A stretch of DNA of 64,000 nt from Azolla caroliniana (Eukaryota > Polypodiophyta): the NCBI GenBank assembly GCA_043228905.1, contig JBHGNT010000002.1, positions 1,984,001-2,048,000 on the forward strand, given 5' to 3'. The notes under the pieces were generated by a model. It was given only the letters and a program-made list of their open reading frames with translations, was not told where the DNA came from and made no database searches. Of the stretch, positions 48,446-58,458 are shown piece after piece (position 1 is the first letter of the stretch; each line of letters opens with the position of its first letter). Both the position numbers and the translations under genes were made by a program.

Positions 48446-50367
48446 ATGGGGGCACAAAACTTCCGGACGAACGAAGGAGTCTCATTTCACGAACACAAGA
48501 TCTTTAGAATGCAACATAGCACACAGGCTTCCGGACGAGCACATGCGATCAACCAAGCCCAAGCCCACAACCACAGTAGAGAAGTCGAAGACGAAGATAC
48601 AGGACCAATGGCACTCTCAATCGTGACCAGAGACTGGCTTAGCAAGCACGGCTTGGAAGGATTCCTCGGGGTAGCGGATGCATCATCACACGAAGAACCG
48701 GACAAGGTCACATCAACAATCGACCTCGAAGAAATTTCCAAATGCACGATGCAAGCTCTCGTCTGATTGCTTGCCAGAGCCCCGGTCGCATCAACAACAA
48801 TTGTACCGAACACAGGGCGGCGAGTATCCCATGTTCAGGGAGGTGGGTCGCATTTTATTGGAATATGGATTCATGCATCCCCGATCACCAACCATGCCAA
48901 AAAACAGGGCCGAATCCGGTGATTGTGGCCGACTCTTTACGGACAGGCATCACATCCGTAGTGGATGGGAAGAAAGCTTCGTGCGGGTTAGCACAGTGCC
49001 TAACATTATTAGTACCCCCAACACGTGCCATCAAGCCGAAGAAGCGAGCCCAACCGGAAATCACACCGAATAAATCATCCAAATGGCAACAACTGTTATC
49101 AAAGCACACCCCCAGATGGACGACATGGGACTCGTCTCAACAGGAAGAAGTACAAACGACTTGGAGAGAGGAGCAGATGGAGCCAGTACTAGAGAAAACG
49201 GCCAAACCAATTAAAATCAAGTTGTACCGGCATGATAGGGACACAAATGACCTGATTCGGAGGGTTAACTAGGAAACCACGAAGGAAGAGGCTGAAGAAG
49301 AACCAACCAAAACCCTCCAGCGTCGCCCAAGGAAGTGCGACAATGAGCAGCAAGGGGAAGGATCGGGTCCAGGGCCAGACAGTACCCCGAAGACCCGCTC
49401 AATGGTGGTGGAACCCAGGATGGAGGAAGAGTCATTAAGAAGACTAGAAGCGGTGACAATGGTTCAACAAGAACCGGTTACAGAATGACTCACCTCACTG
49501 GGTCTTCAAGCGTAGCAACACGAGGAACACCGTCCAGAGCGGACACCGGAAGAAGAACCATTGACCCAATGGCTCAGGGAGGAGCACGATCGGAGACCGA
49601 AGCTAGTGCAACAATTTGCTGCCCTAACACAACGTGGAACCTACCGCAAGTGGTTAAAGTGGCTCAGAGAGCAAGTATCCGGTGTGGTTGACCGGATGGA
49701 TGACAAACAATAACAAACTTGAGATCTAGCGGAACGGTTGCTAGCCACAACCGAAGAACTAGAGAAGGCCCGGGCACAGATCTGGAGCCTGGAAGAAGAA
49801 CTGAAGAGGGCTAAAGAATTTATGACCATCATGGTTAGTATGGGCCAGAGCACAAGTGAAGCAACGGAGCCGATGCCACCTGCTAACCTACAAAAGGAAG
49901 CTCCGAAAACGGATGCACAACCGGAGGCCAGCAAATCCCCAGAGAAAGACGCGGAGCGGGAACGGGAAATGCTAACACTAAGGGAGGAACTAGCCGCTCA
50001 AGAAGCATTAAGAGAAAGAGAAAGGGAACCGAAGAAAACAACCGACGAAGAAAGACGGAGAATGGAAGAAAGTGTCCAGAAGAGTCATTTGAACAACGAC
50101 CGACTGAAGGAGGAAAGAGAAAATATGATGCAGGAAAAAGACAAGCTCCTTGATGAAGCAGAAATGCAAAGAACAACCAAACACCCTCTGATGTCGGGCT
50201 TCAAAGCAACTCGACGTGGAGTAGAAACAATTAAGAAGATAAGGGAACGTGAGCTACGCCACCTAGCAACTATGGTTGCAGTATCTTTTACATTGGGACC
50301 ACGGGCCACCTCCACATCAAAACCCTTTGACCTCTCGCTTCTTTTCAAGAGACTTGGATGGATATGA
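48446..50367 (+). pseudogene. Decayed ORF of unknown function with coiled-coil C-terminus
   Basis: I do not recognise this. From 48742 to 50367 one reading frame gives continuous protein-like sequence interrupted by five stops: TAG at 49270, then TGA, TAG, TAA and TGA between about 49486 and 49722. An upstream block (48446-48763) is in another frame. The product is charged and Glu/Lys/Arg-rich. The last 210 residues look like a coiled coil (EELEKARAQIWSLEEELKRA; repeated RERE/EEER). No knuckle, protease or reverse transcriptase motif is visible. Its place between retroelements suggests a Gag-like ORF of a non-autonomous element, but a captured host gene fragment is equally possible. About 340 bp of AT-rich sequence separates it from Gypsy-B. 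Confidence 0.5.
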
Positions 50368-50944
50368 AACTAGGCCTAGTATAAAGTCATTTCCTTATGG
50401 AACATGTTTTTTATTTTTTGCTAGAACTCTTTAGCTTAAGTTCTATTTATTTTTATTTTTACTTTCGATGAATGGGTAAATACCCCATTTGTATTGTAAA
50501 CCAATTGTCTCATGGGCCAATTTTGGTCTTAGAAGATGTTAATATATCTTTCTTTCTTTCTCTTGTCCCAACCGTGTTTGAGCTTGTTACAAAAACCCCA
50601 TGTTTTAGGTTTCCAACACCCAATGCAATTGGCAATGAAATGACCTCATCTTCTATGTTTGTTTGTTTAGTTGCATAGGTCTCTTTTAATTGTTGTATTC
50701 CATAACATACTGTCAGGAATAGTACTAAAGCAGAGATGGAATTAGTACTAAGAAGAGCAGTACTATTAGTACTAAGAGGACGGGACTGCGTAAGATTCCC
50801 GAGAGAGAGGAAGTGAGAAGATGAGAGAGAGAGAGATAGGATGATGATAGCAGCTCTTATATTATATGAAAGATAAGTACAAATCGGCTAAGAGGCTTAA
50901 GACTGATGTTTAACCAATTTGGTTCAAAACAATGCCTTGTGCCT

Positions 50945-50997
50945 CCTTTTATAGTGTTTTTAGGAATAATCCTAAAGCTTCTAGAATGTTCCAGAGA
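50945..50997 (-). promoter_or_regulatory. Heat-shock element and TATA box in the Gypsy-B LTR
   Basis: CTTCT-AGAAT-GTTCC-AGAGA at 50978-50997 contains three perfect alternating nTTCn/nGAAn modules and a degenerate fourth. On the coding strand CTATAAAAGG follows about 24 bases downstream. Confidence 0.65.
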
Positions 50998-51067
50998 GAT
51001 CTGGAATATACATCAATTTTCTATGATAAAGCATAAATGAAAATAATATCCTACAAATTACAATTCA

Positions 51068-51120
51068 TAGTCTAATGGTAAGAGTTCGACCCATGTAGCA
51101 TAAGGTCATGGGTTCGAGTC
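51068..51120 (+). promoter_or_regulatory. Antisense tRNA-like A/B boxes at the U3 end of the Gypsy-B LTR
   Basis: TAGTCTAATGGTA (51068-51080) resembles an A box and GGTTCGAGTC (51111-51120) a B box. The orientation is opposite to the element and ends close to the LTR boundary at 51136. Confidence 0.5.
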
Positions 51121-51147
51121 TTGCCATATCATGACACTATCTCCCCC

Positions 51148-52878
51148 TTAAAGACGACGAGTGGAACGAGTCGGCGCTAATTGCGAACCGGGTTTGTCCG
51201 GATACTTTCGGTGGAAATCAGCAAGAAGATCTTGTGCATTGGCAACATGCTCGACGGGTTCCCAAGTACGTTCGCTCGGACTATAACCGAGCCAATCGAC
51301 CAAGTAATAAAGTTTGTTGCGAACAAGTTTGGAATCGAGGATGGCAGCAACTTCATACTCTGGGCCGGCGTCCAACTCCAGCGGGGGCGGCGGTGGTGTC
51401 ACACGATCGGGAATGGTGTTTGCTTTATAAGGTTCAAGAAGAGAACAATGGAAAACCGGATGTATCTGAAGCTACGGAGGGAGATCAAGGCGGAAGGTGA
51501 CATCATTAATCTTACCCGTAATACGAAAGGGACCGAGTCGTCGATAATCCAACTTGTCGCACGGTCGAGTAGTCTTGATGTGACGACGTAAGAGCCATAC
51601 TCGATCTCCGATGGCAAAAGAGGAGGGAATCCGATGACGATCCGCATAAGTCTTCTATGTGTGTTGAGCATGACGAAGGTGAGTAGAGAGATCCATCTGG
51701 ATCTTGCGTAGCCTCTCCAAATGATCCTCGGCACAAGGGTTGGTAGGTAGCTCCGGAGTGTCGATCACCGACCATCGAGGATGGAAACCGGTATAAGCGA
51801 AAAATGGGGAGACCCGATTCGAGGAGTGAATAGCATTATTATACGCAAACTCTGCAAAGTGGAGAATCTCGGCCCAATCGTCCTGTTGATAACTCAAGAA
51901 ACACCGGAGATATTGCTCCAGTGTTTGGTTTGTTTGTTCCGCCTGCCCGTCGGTCTGAGGATGGTAGCCGGAGGAGAGGTTGCAGGAGACCTTGAGCATC
52001 TTGAAGAGATGCTGCCAAAATTTGGAGACAAATTGCGGGCCTCGGTCACTGATAATACTGTCTCGGAGGCCATGATTCCGAAATACCTCACACATAACAA
52101 GAGCGGCGGTTTCCTCGCTAGTGATGGCTTTAGTACACGGCACAAAATGTGCCATCTTCGTGTATCGATCGACGACGGTTAGGATAGCATCGAACCCCTT
52201 CGAGACCGGCAGATCTGTGATAAAATCAAGACAAATAGACTGCCACGGCTTACTTGGAATCGGTAAGGGTTCCAACAAGCCATATGGATGGTGTCGTGGC
52301 ATCTTTGCTTGGCAGCAAGCATCACAGGTCCGAACGTAGTCGTTGACAAAACGGCGCATGTGGGGCCACCAAAAAGATCGTTGCACTAGCTCCAACGTCT
52401 TAGTACTACCGAAATGTCCCGCTGTATGGGTGTCGTGACAATGTTGGATGATTTGAAGGCGACAGGAGCAATCGGGGACATATACGCGCTTTTTAAAGAA
52501 TAACAAACCATCATGATATTCGAATTGTCGGTAGTCAATACCTGGTTGTTGAGACCGAGAACAAGATGCCTGAGAAGTATCAATGTGCGCCAGGATGTCT
52601 TGAGCAAAACTATCCGTCTTCAAGGTTGCACGTATGTCATCGGTAATCCGTGAATCCATCGGGGTGTGAAAAATCCGCGTCGTGTGCAATCGTGTTGGTC
52701 CCAAGATTACTTGCTTTTGATTATCAAATGTTGCGTCACCAGGACGAGGTGCAAGATATGAACGCCGTGATAGTGCATCTGCTTTTCCTTGCTTCTTCCC
52801 CGGTCGATATGTGATTTTGAAGTTGAAACGCATCGTCGCGTTACTACGCGCGTGCGTGGAGAAACGAGGCGGGACCAT
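51148..52878 (-). pseudogene. Gypsy-B Pol fragment (RNase H end, integrase, chromodomain)
   Basis: A 407-residue open frame (52878-51655) has KADALSRRSY, an HHCC zinc-binding region (HCHDTHTAGHFG ... CDACCQAK), and an integrase core with D, D and E in LDFITDLPVSKGFD, SDRGPQFVS and TDGQAEQTNQ. A TAG follows AQHT. After another TAG the frame continues to a chromodomain (LYYLVDWLGYSPSERTWEP) ending near 51148. The first 15 residues before MRFNFKITYRP do not match Gypsy-A and come from the joined sequence. Confidence 0.85.
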
Positions 52879-52902
52879 CGGGGTCTTGAACCAAAGAGCA
52901 GG

Positions 52903-53485
52903 TGATAGAAGGGGAAAGAGAAAGAGAGAGACGCTCGGTTACGTATGAGCGAAGAAACACAGGGACACGGCCCTATCGACGCAGAAGACACGAATGGACA
53001 CAGAGACAGAGAGACACGAGTGTTTGTATATTAATGAATGACAAATAAACAACAGAGCACGCGAGCGGTTACAACCGAACAAGCCGGCGAACAGATGCCG
53101 ATGCCTGCTCGTCTGCGCACGAAAGGGGATAGGATGGAGGTGCTGCCGGAAGCACACGGGCGTTCATCGAAGCAGCGCGAGCCTCCCGAAAACCTGCAGA
53201 GAAGAGCGATGGAGAACGAACAGAGGAGAAGCGTTCGCTTTCGGTCCGACAACACTTCGTCTTCCTCAATGCGCGATCCCCTTCTCCCCCGCGTCTCCCT
53301 CTCTCTTATCGCTTCAAGAAGGGAGCCGTTTCCCTCATTAACTTCCTACCTGCCGAATCTAACTACCTAGGATATACCTTTGTACCTAGTTCTCTATTAT
53401 ATACATTAAAGGGAGCGCACGCGTGAAGAGCCGGTTCACGCGCGCTTTGCACCGATTGCGCTAAGGGACGGTTTTCTTCACGACA
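52903..53485 (-). repeat. LTR of Gypsy-C
   Basis: On the minus strand it starts TGTCGTGAAG at 53485, directly after a purine tract (AGGTGGGGGCGGA). The lower end is uncertain. A TG...CA pair would place it at 52903 (CTTCTATCA), but sequence to about 52840 could still belong to the element. An AT-rich TGTATATAATAG at about 53405-53394 may be its TATA region. Confidence 0.6.
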
Positions 53486-56400
53486 TCCGCCCCCACCTAA
53501 CCGCGCATCCACCGGTATGCGCCAAAATTGGGTTCTGGTTGGAGAAAACCGGTCCGGGTTCCGGTTCCTCGTCCATCGGTTCGTCCTCCGTTTCGGACTG
53601 TTCGTCGTCGCTGTCCGGGCCTCTTAGATCCGGTTCGCCGTTGTGACGCTTCTTGAATGCTTTGATCTGCTTCCCTGCTACCGGTATCGCCATCCTCGTA
53701 CCGTCGAGTTCCGCCAAGTGATACGTCTCGTTGTCGTTGGCGCTTGTTACCACGTAAGGCCCGAACCACCGCTTTGCAAACTTCCGTGTTGCTCGGTGCT
53801 GGTTGTCGAGGCTGTTGTCGTAGACTAGCAACCAGTCGCCTTCCTCAATTTTCTTTGGTCTGAGCCGGTGCGTTCGGTCGAACCGGGCTTTGTTCCTTAT
53901 CCTCGCCGTCCGAAGTCTCTCCGCCGCTCGTTCCACGTCCTCTGGCCTCCGCTCGAGCTGCCGTATACGCGCCACTAGCAGTTCTTCCCGGCTCATCTCG
54001 TCTCTCCAGTCCACTGTCGCCCAAGAGGAGATCGTCCATTCCATCGGCATGATCGGCTTCTGTCCGAACATGAGCTCTGACGGCATGAACTCGGTTACCG
54101 AACTATGCGTTGTCCGGTCCGCCCACAAGGCATAAGGTAATAGTCGCGGCCAGTTCCCGACCTGGCCTCCGCACGCCCGGACTAGCGCTTTGACGATCGG
54201 TCCGTGTCCGCGCTCCACCTTCCCGTTCGCCTCTGGATTGTACGTTGTGGTGAGCGAGAGCTTGACCCCTAACTGTTCGAACAGCTCCTCGGCCTCTTCG
54301 GCGTCCAACTCCCCGCGGTCAGCCACGATCTTCCCGACACACCCGTACCGGCATATCACGTCCTCGATCTGGAACCGACACACGGCCGCAGTCGTTTTGT
54401 TTTGTAGGGCTCGGCCTTCCACCTGGTTCGTCAGGTTCTCCCGGGCCAGCACCAGATATCGCAGCTGCCCTACGCCCATCGGCATCGTCACCAAATCTAC
54501 CATCCATTTGAAGTGGATGGCTGGAGGGTACGTAGGGTGAAGCTCGTCCCGATGTCGGACTATGGAGTGTATCTGATAGCTCTCACAAGTTGTCGCGAAC
54601 CGATGCACGTCCCGATACAGTCCCAGCCACCAGTACTTCCCCTTTAGATTCTCAAACGTGGCCCACGTCCCACGGTGTCCAGCCTAGGGGCTGTCGTGGT
54701 AGACCTTCAGTAACTCCTCTTGTTCCTCCTCCATCGCCACTACTCGGAGCGGGATGTCGTTTCTCTTCTTCGGGTGCTTCCACAAGTATGCGTCCCGGAG
54801 AAAGAATCGGTACGCTTTCTTCCGGATCCGGCTGGCCTCGTCCTTTGTCCATGACGCGTCCGGCGTCATCGTCCTTAAGAATCCCCCAATCAGCAGCCAC
54901 TCCCCGTCGTACTTGCTCTCGTTGAAATCGTTAAGCGTCGGAGTGCTCCCCCCCTTGGTTGTTACGTAAGCCGCCTCAAAGAAGTCCACGCCGACTTCCT
55001 CGTCCTCCGAAACCATGCCGCCCTCGTCGTCGAATCGCGCCCTCGAAAGCATGTCGGCCATGGCATTGTCTTTCTCGGAAATGTGTCGTATTTCCGGATC
55101 CAGGGACTTGATGTACGCTATCCACATGAGCATTTCCAGGTCCGAGGTTGCGCATCCGGAAACCATGCCAAGAATCGGCAGGCAGTACGTCTCGATAATC
55201 ACCTCTGTCCCGATCAGATAGTCTTTATCGGCCTTCACCGCCGAAACGATACCCCAGAGTTCGCGTTTAACTTGGGCGTATCCTCGATGTCGCCCGCTGA
55301 GGACCTTCGCGCCGAACCGGATTGGGAACCGAATGTCGTCCTCATCTTCTCGGTTGACGACCCATCCAATCCCGGTCGGACTTGTATCTACCGTTATGTA
55401 GATGGGAGTGCCTTTCTCGTAGACAGCCTTCCGGAGTGCCGGAGCTGCAGCAAGAGCCTCCTTCATCTTTCGGACCGACTCCGTATGCTCGTCTCGCCAC
55501 TCGAATTTTCGCCCCTTTTTCAGCAACCCGTATAGCGGCTCGGCAACATGGGCGTAATGCGGGATCCATATGTGGTAGAACGCGCATGCTCCCAAGAACC
55601 TCCGTACCTACGTGACCGAGTTATAGTCGGGCTTCATTGCGGAGATGGCTTCCACCTTAGCCGGAGACGGTTTCCGGCCATATAGTCCGCATAGATGTCT
55701 GACGACCATAATCTCTGATTGCCCGAAGGCCGATTTCTCCCAGGAGAAGGTGAGCCTCGCGTCCTCTAGCCTCTGCAGCACCCTCTCGCAGTCGTCAATG
55801 TGTGTCGCCACGAATTTCCAGCATCCGTCCGGTCCGATCGTTTCGTCCTTTTCCTCCACCGGACATCCCTTGATCGGGATGTCGTCCAAGAACGGCATGG
55901 TGATGTCCCGGATACAATCCCTCAACACCTTGTTCATCGCATTCACCATGTGGGCCGCCGAGTTCGTCCCTCCTTGTGGCAGGGTACACATCCGCACTAT
56001 GCCGAGAGGACTCCGCATCGTCGTAATGTCTTTGCTCTCTACGGCCAGTTGGAACTGATCGTACCTCGAGTACAGATCACCGACCGAGTAGATCGACCTT
56101 CCGGCGAAGGCCTCCGTGAACTCGTCTATCGTTGGTCCGATTCTTGCGTTCCGAATGGTCACTCTGTTGACCGGTTGCAGGTCTTGAATGAAGCGCAACG
56201 TCCCGTTCTTCTTCGGTACAGTAAACCACCGGTTCGAGTACGGGGCACTCGACGGTTCGAGGATGCCCATATCGACTTTTTGCCTCAACAGCTCCATCAG
56301 CTCCGGGATGTGAGCTCTCGATACCAGAATTGGTTTGAGATTCCATGGCACATGCGGTACCGTGAATATCACCATCGGCTTCACGACTGTCGGGTCTACG

Positions 56401-58450
56401 CACCCGATCTCTTCCGGTGAGAATGCGAAGGCTTTCCCGTGCCTTCCGAGCATTCTCCGAAACCAGTCTTCTTCCGCCAGCAGTAGGAACCCGCCCCCAC
56501 CGATTTTGAGCTCCCGTAGCGTTCTGTCGGTGAAGGTGTGTCCTATGTAGGCCGAATCTCGTAAACTGGGGTCTGATGCGACCCCCTCGATTCGCATCTT
56601 GCTACCCTTCGGTAAGGGTGCCGCGACTGGCCTTACCTTCCGGTCCACAGTCTTGTACTTCGTGTTAACCCGGGCCGTCCGATCCGACTCGAGCCCCCGA
56701 CTGAAGTCCGCGATGACTTCGTACATCTCTTCTGAACAAACCGGTATTGTCTGGTCCTCTTTAAGGCCCTCTCCGACCACCTCTCGCAGTATTCCCAAGG
56801 TATCGTCGAAGGAGACCGCCTCCACGGCTCCGTTGATTTCCTCGCTGGGCCTGAGAACTCCCCACGCCTGAAGTCGCTCTTCCGCCCTTGTCTTTTCTCG
56901 GCCAATGACGTCGACTATCGTACACCCTCCGTTGTCGGAGAAACAAAACCTCCTACTTATGGTACAAGGTTTCTTCGATTTCGCCTCTATTGTACATTTG
57001 TGGGGTTTTCCCGGAGTGTCCGTACTATCGCGGCCCCACGCCTTGACAATCCTCTCTAAAAATCCTCTCGGTTCTCGCCACCGAGGGACTCGCGGTTTCG
57101 CTTGTGGTTCGGTCGCACCGTCAGGAACTGGACCGAATGACGCCCGTCCTGACTCTTGACCCTCGCGTAAGCCGACCCGTTGTCCAGCACCTTGGTCTCC
57201 ATCCGCGCTACCGTAATGTACGGTTCTCCCAGTATGACCGGGTGCGAGGACGTCTCCTGCACAAAGAAGTGTTGGTCTATCTCGACGTCGCCGATCTTGA
57301 CTCGCACGTTTGGGCAAGCCCCGTGTAGTTCCTCGGTGGCGCGCGTCGCCGCCCGTATCTTCCACCCGTGCTTGGTGTTGATCGGCCATTTCCCCTTCTT
57401 GTAGAAGTCCATGGACATGAGGTTTATTTCCGAACCGTGGTCCACCAGCGCCACCACCGGTTCCTGAACACCTCCGATCTTCACCGGGGTTTCCGTGGTC
57501 GCTCGGGCCCAGTGTGGCCTCGAATAGTGGCTCTCCGCCCACTCGTCTTCCAACGCCATGTCCTCTATGTGCGTCGTCCACACTTCCACCGGCCTTTCCG
57601 GTTCTGTCTCCATCGACAACCTCTTCCTCTTCACCAAGTCTACGATGGAGTCGTGGAACTCCTTCTTGGCGATCCCGAGCACCTCCCGCAACGACAGTTC
57701 CACCTTGTTGTCGAGGATTCGTTCTTCCAGGACCTTTCGTAGGTCCGTGGTCCTTTCAATCTCCGTGCCCAACCGGTATCCGCCCTTCTTGTGGTTATCC
57801 CGGGACTGGTCTCACCAGCCTCGCTCCGTTTCGGCCCGAATCGGGTTTCGTATCTCTGTGAGGGTCCGGCCCCTCCGGCTTTACCTACCCATTTGTCTTC
57901 AACCAGAGCCTCGTAGTTCTGGCAAGCTGCTTCGACAGAACTCGTCTTTTCTTCGACCGGGTCACTCCACCCGGTTACCTCCTGGACCTGCTTCTCCGCG
58001 CGGTCCGCCTTGTCTTTCCTTAGTCGGGCACCGGCGAGGCCTTCCAGCATTGTCGGCCAGAACCCGACTTTGCTCTCCTTCCGGGCCTCGCTGCCTCCGA
58101 CCCGAATATCGGCTGATGCCGAGTAGTGGACGGTCTCCGCGTGCCAGGCCGCCGCCTCTTCAATCAGCCTTTTCATTCCTCCTCGCCCGTCGTTTCGGTT
58201 CAGGGCCCTCCGGGTATCGTTGGCGTGCACCCGACCCTCCCACAGGTACACTACCCGGCTTCTCAAAGCCTCCGCAAAGTCCCCGCAGTCTTTCCGGATG
58301 TGGCCGACCTCGTCGCACCACATGCACCTATTTCCTGCCGGAGGCCGTCGGTCACGAGCCTGTTTGCCACCTTCCCTCCGAGCCTGGGCAATCTGGAGAT
58401 CCTTTACCGCCCGTGTCAACTCCTCCAAAGTTGTTCCCCCGCAATTGCCA
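52903..58450 (-). mobile_element. Gypsy-C: GC-rich, fungal-like Ty3/gypsy element, 5'-truncated
   Basis: Gag, protease, reverse transcriptase, RNase H and integrase follow in gypsy order on the minus strand, with an LTR at the 3' end. The 5' LTR and the start of gag are absent: GC-rich coding sequence ends abruptly at about 58450 against AT-rich DNA. There is no chromodomain. The motif set (VDHGSE protease, FLDD reverse transcriptase, and the integrase wording) resembles elements I associate with fungi and other microbial eukaryotes, not the common plant Tekay, CRM, Reina, Tat or Athila clades. Confidence 0.8.
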
Positions 58451-58458
58451 CGTACCAA
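53478..58458 (-). pseudogene. Gypsy-C Gag-Pol, broken by two stops and two frameshifts
   Basis: In coding order: Gag end with knuckle CMWCDEVGHIRKDC (about 58325-58285); frameshift near 57775; protease VDHGSEINLMS (about 57450); frameshift near 57065; reverse transcriptase with FIQDLQPVNRVTIRN and MPFLDDIPIKG (about 56190 and 55900); TAG at about 55615; RNase H with ITVDTSPTGIGW and ISEKDNAMADMLSRARFDD (about 55390 and 55050); TAG at about 54690; integrase with zinc region (GHRGTWATF, CESY where a second Cys is expected), catalytic D in MVDLVTMP, D in VADRGELD, E in NGKVERGH, and the C-terminal LRPKKIEEGDWLLVYD. The product is not functional as it stands. The breaks are few, so decay is recent to moderate. 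Confidence 0.85.

Larger units (their letters stand above)
50711..51136 (-). repeat. 3' LTR of Gypsy-B
   Basis: The 426-bp LTR carries antisense tRNA-like boxes at its U3 end (about 51068-51120), a heat-shock-element cluster (50978-50997), a TATA box (complement of CCTTTTATAG, 50945-50954) and a GA-rich tract (about 50810-50840). Confidence 0.85.
50711..52838 (-). mobile_element. Gypsy-B: 5'-truncated chromovirus
   Basis: The 3' LTR (50711-51136; minus-strand ends TGTCATGATATGG and ATTCCTGACA) is preceded by a polypurine tract (AAGGGGGAGATAG, complement at 51137-51149). Pol survives from the RNase H end to the chromodomain. The 5' part, including reverse transcriptase, gag and 5' LTR, is replaced at about 52838 by sequence adjoining the Gypsy-C LTR. 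It is a relative of Gypsy-A, with similar protein and LTR layout. Confidence 0.85.
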
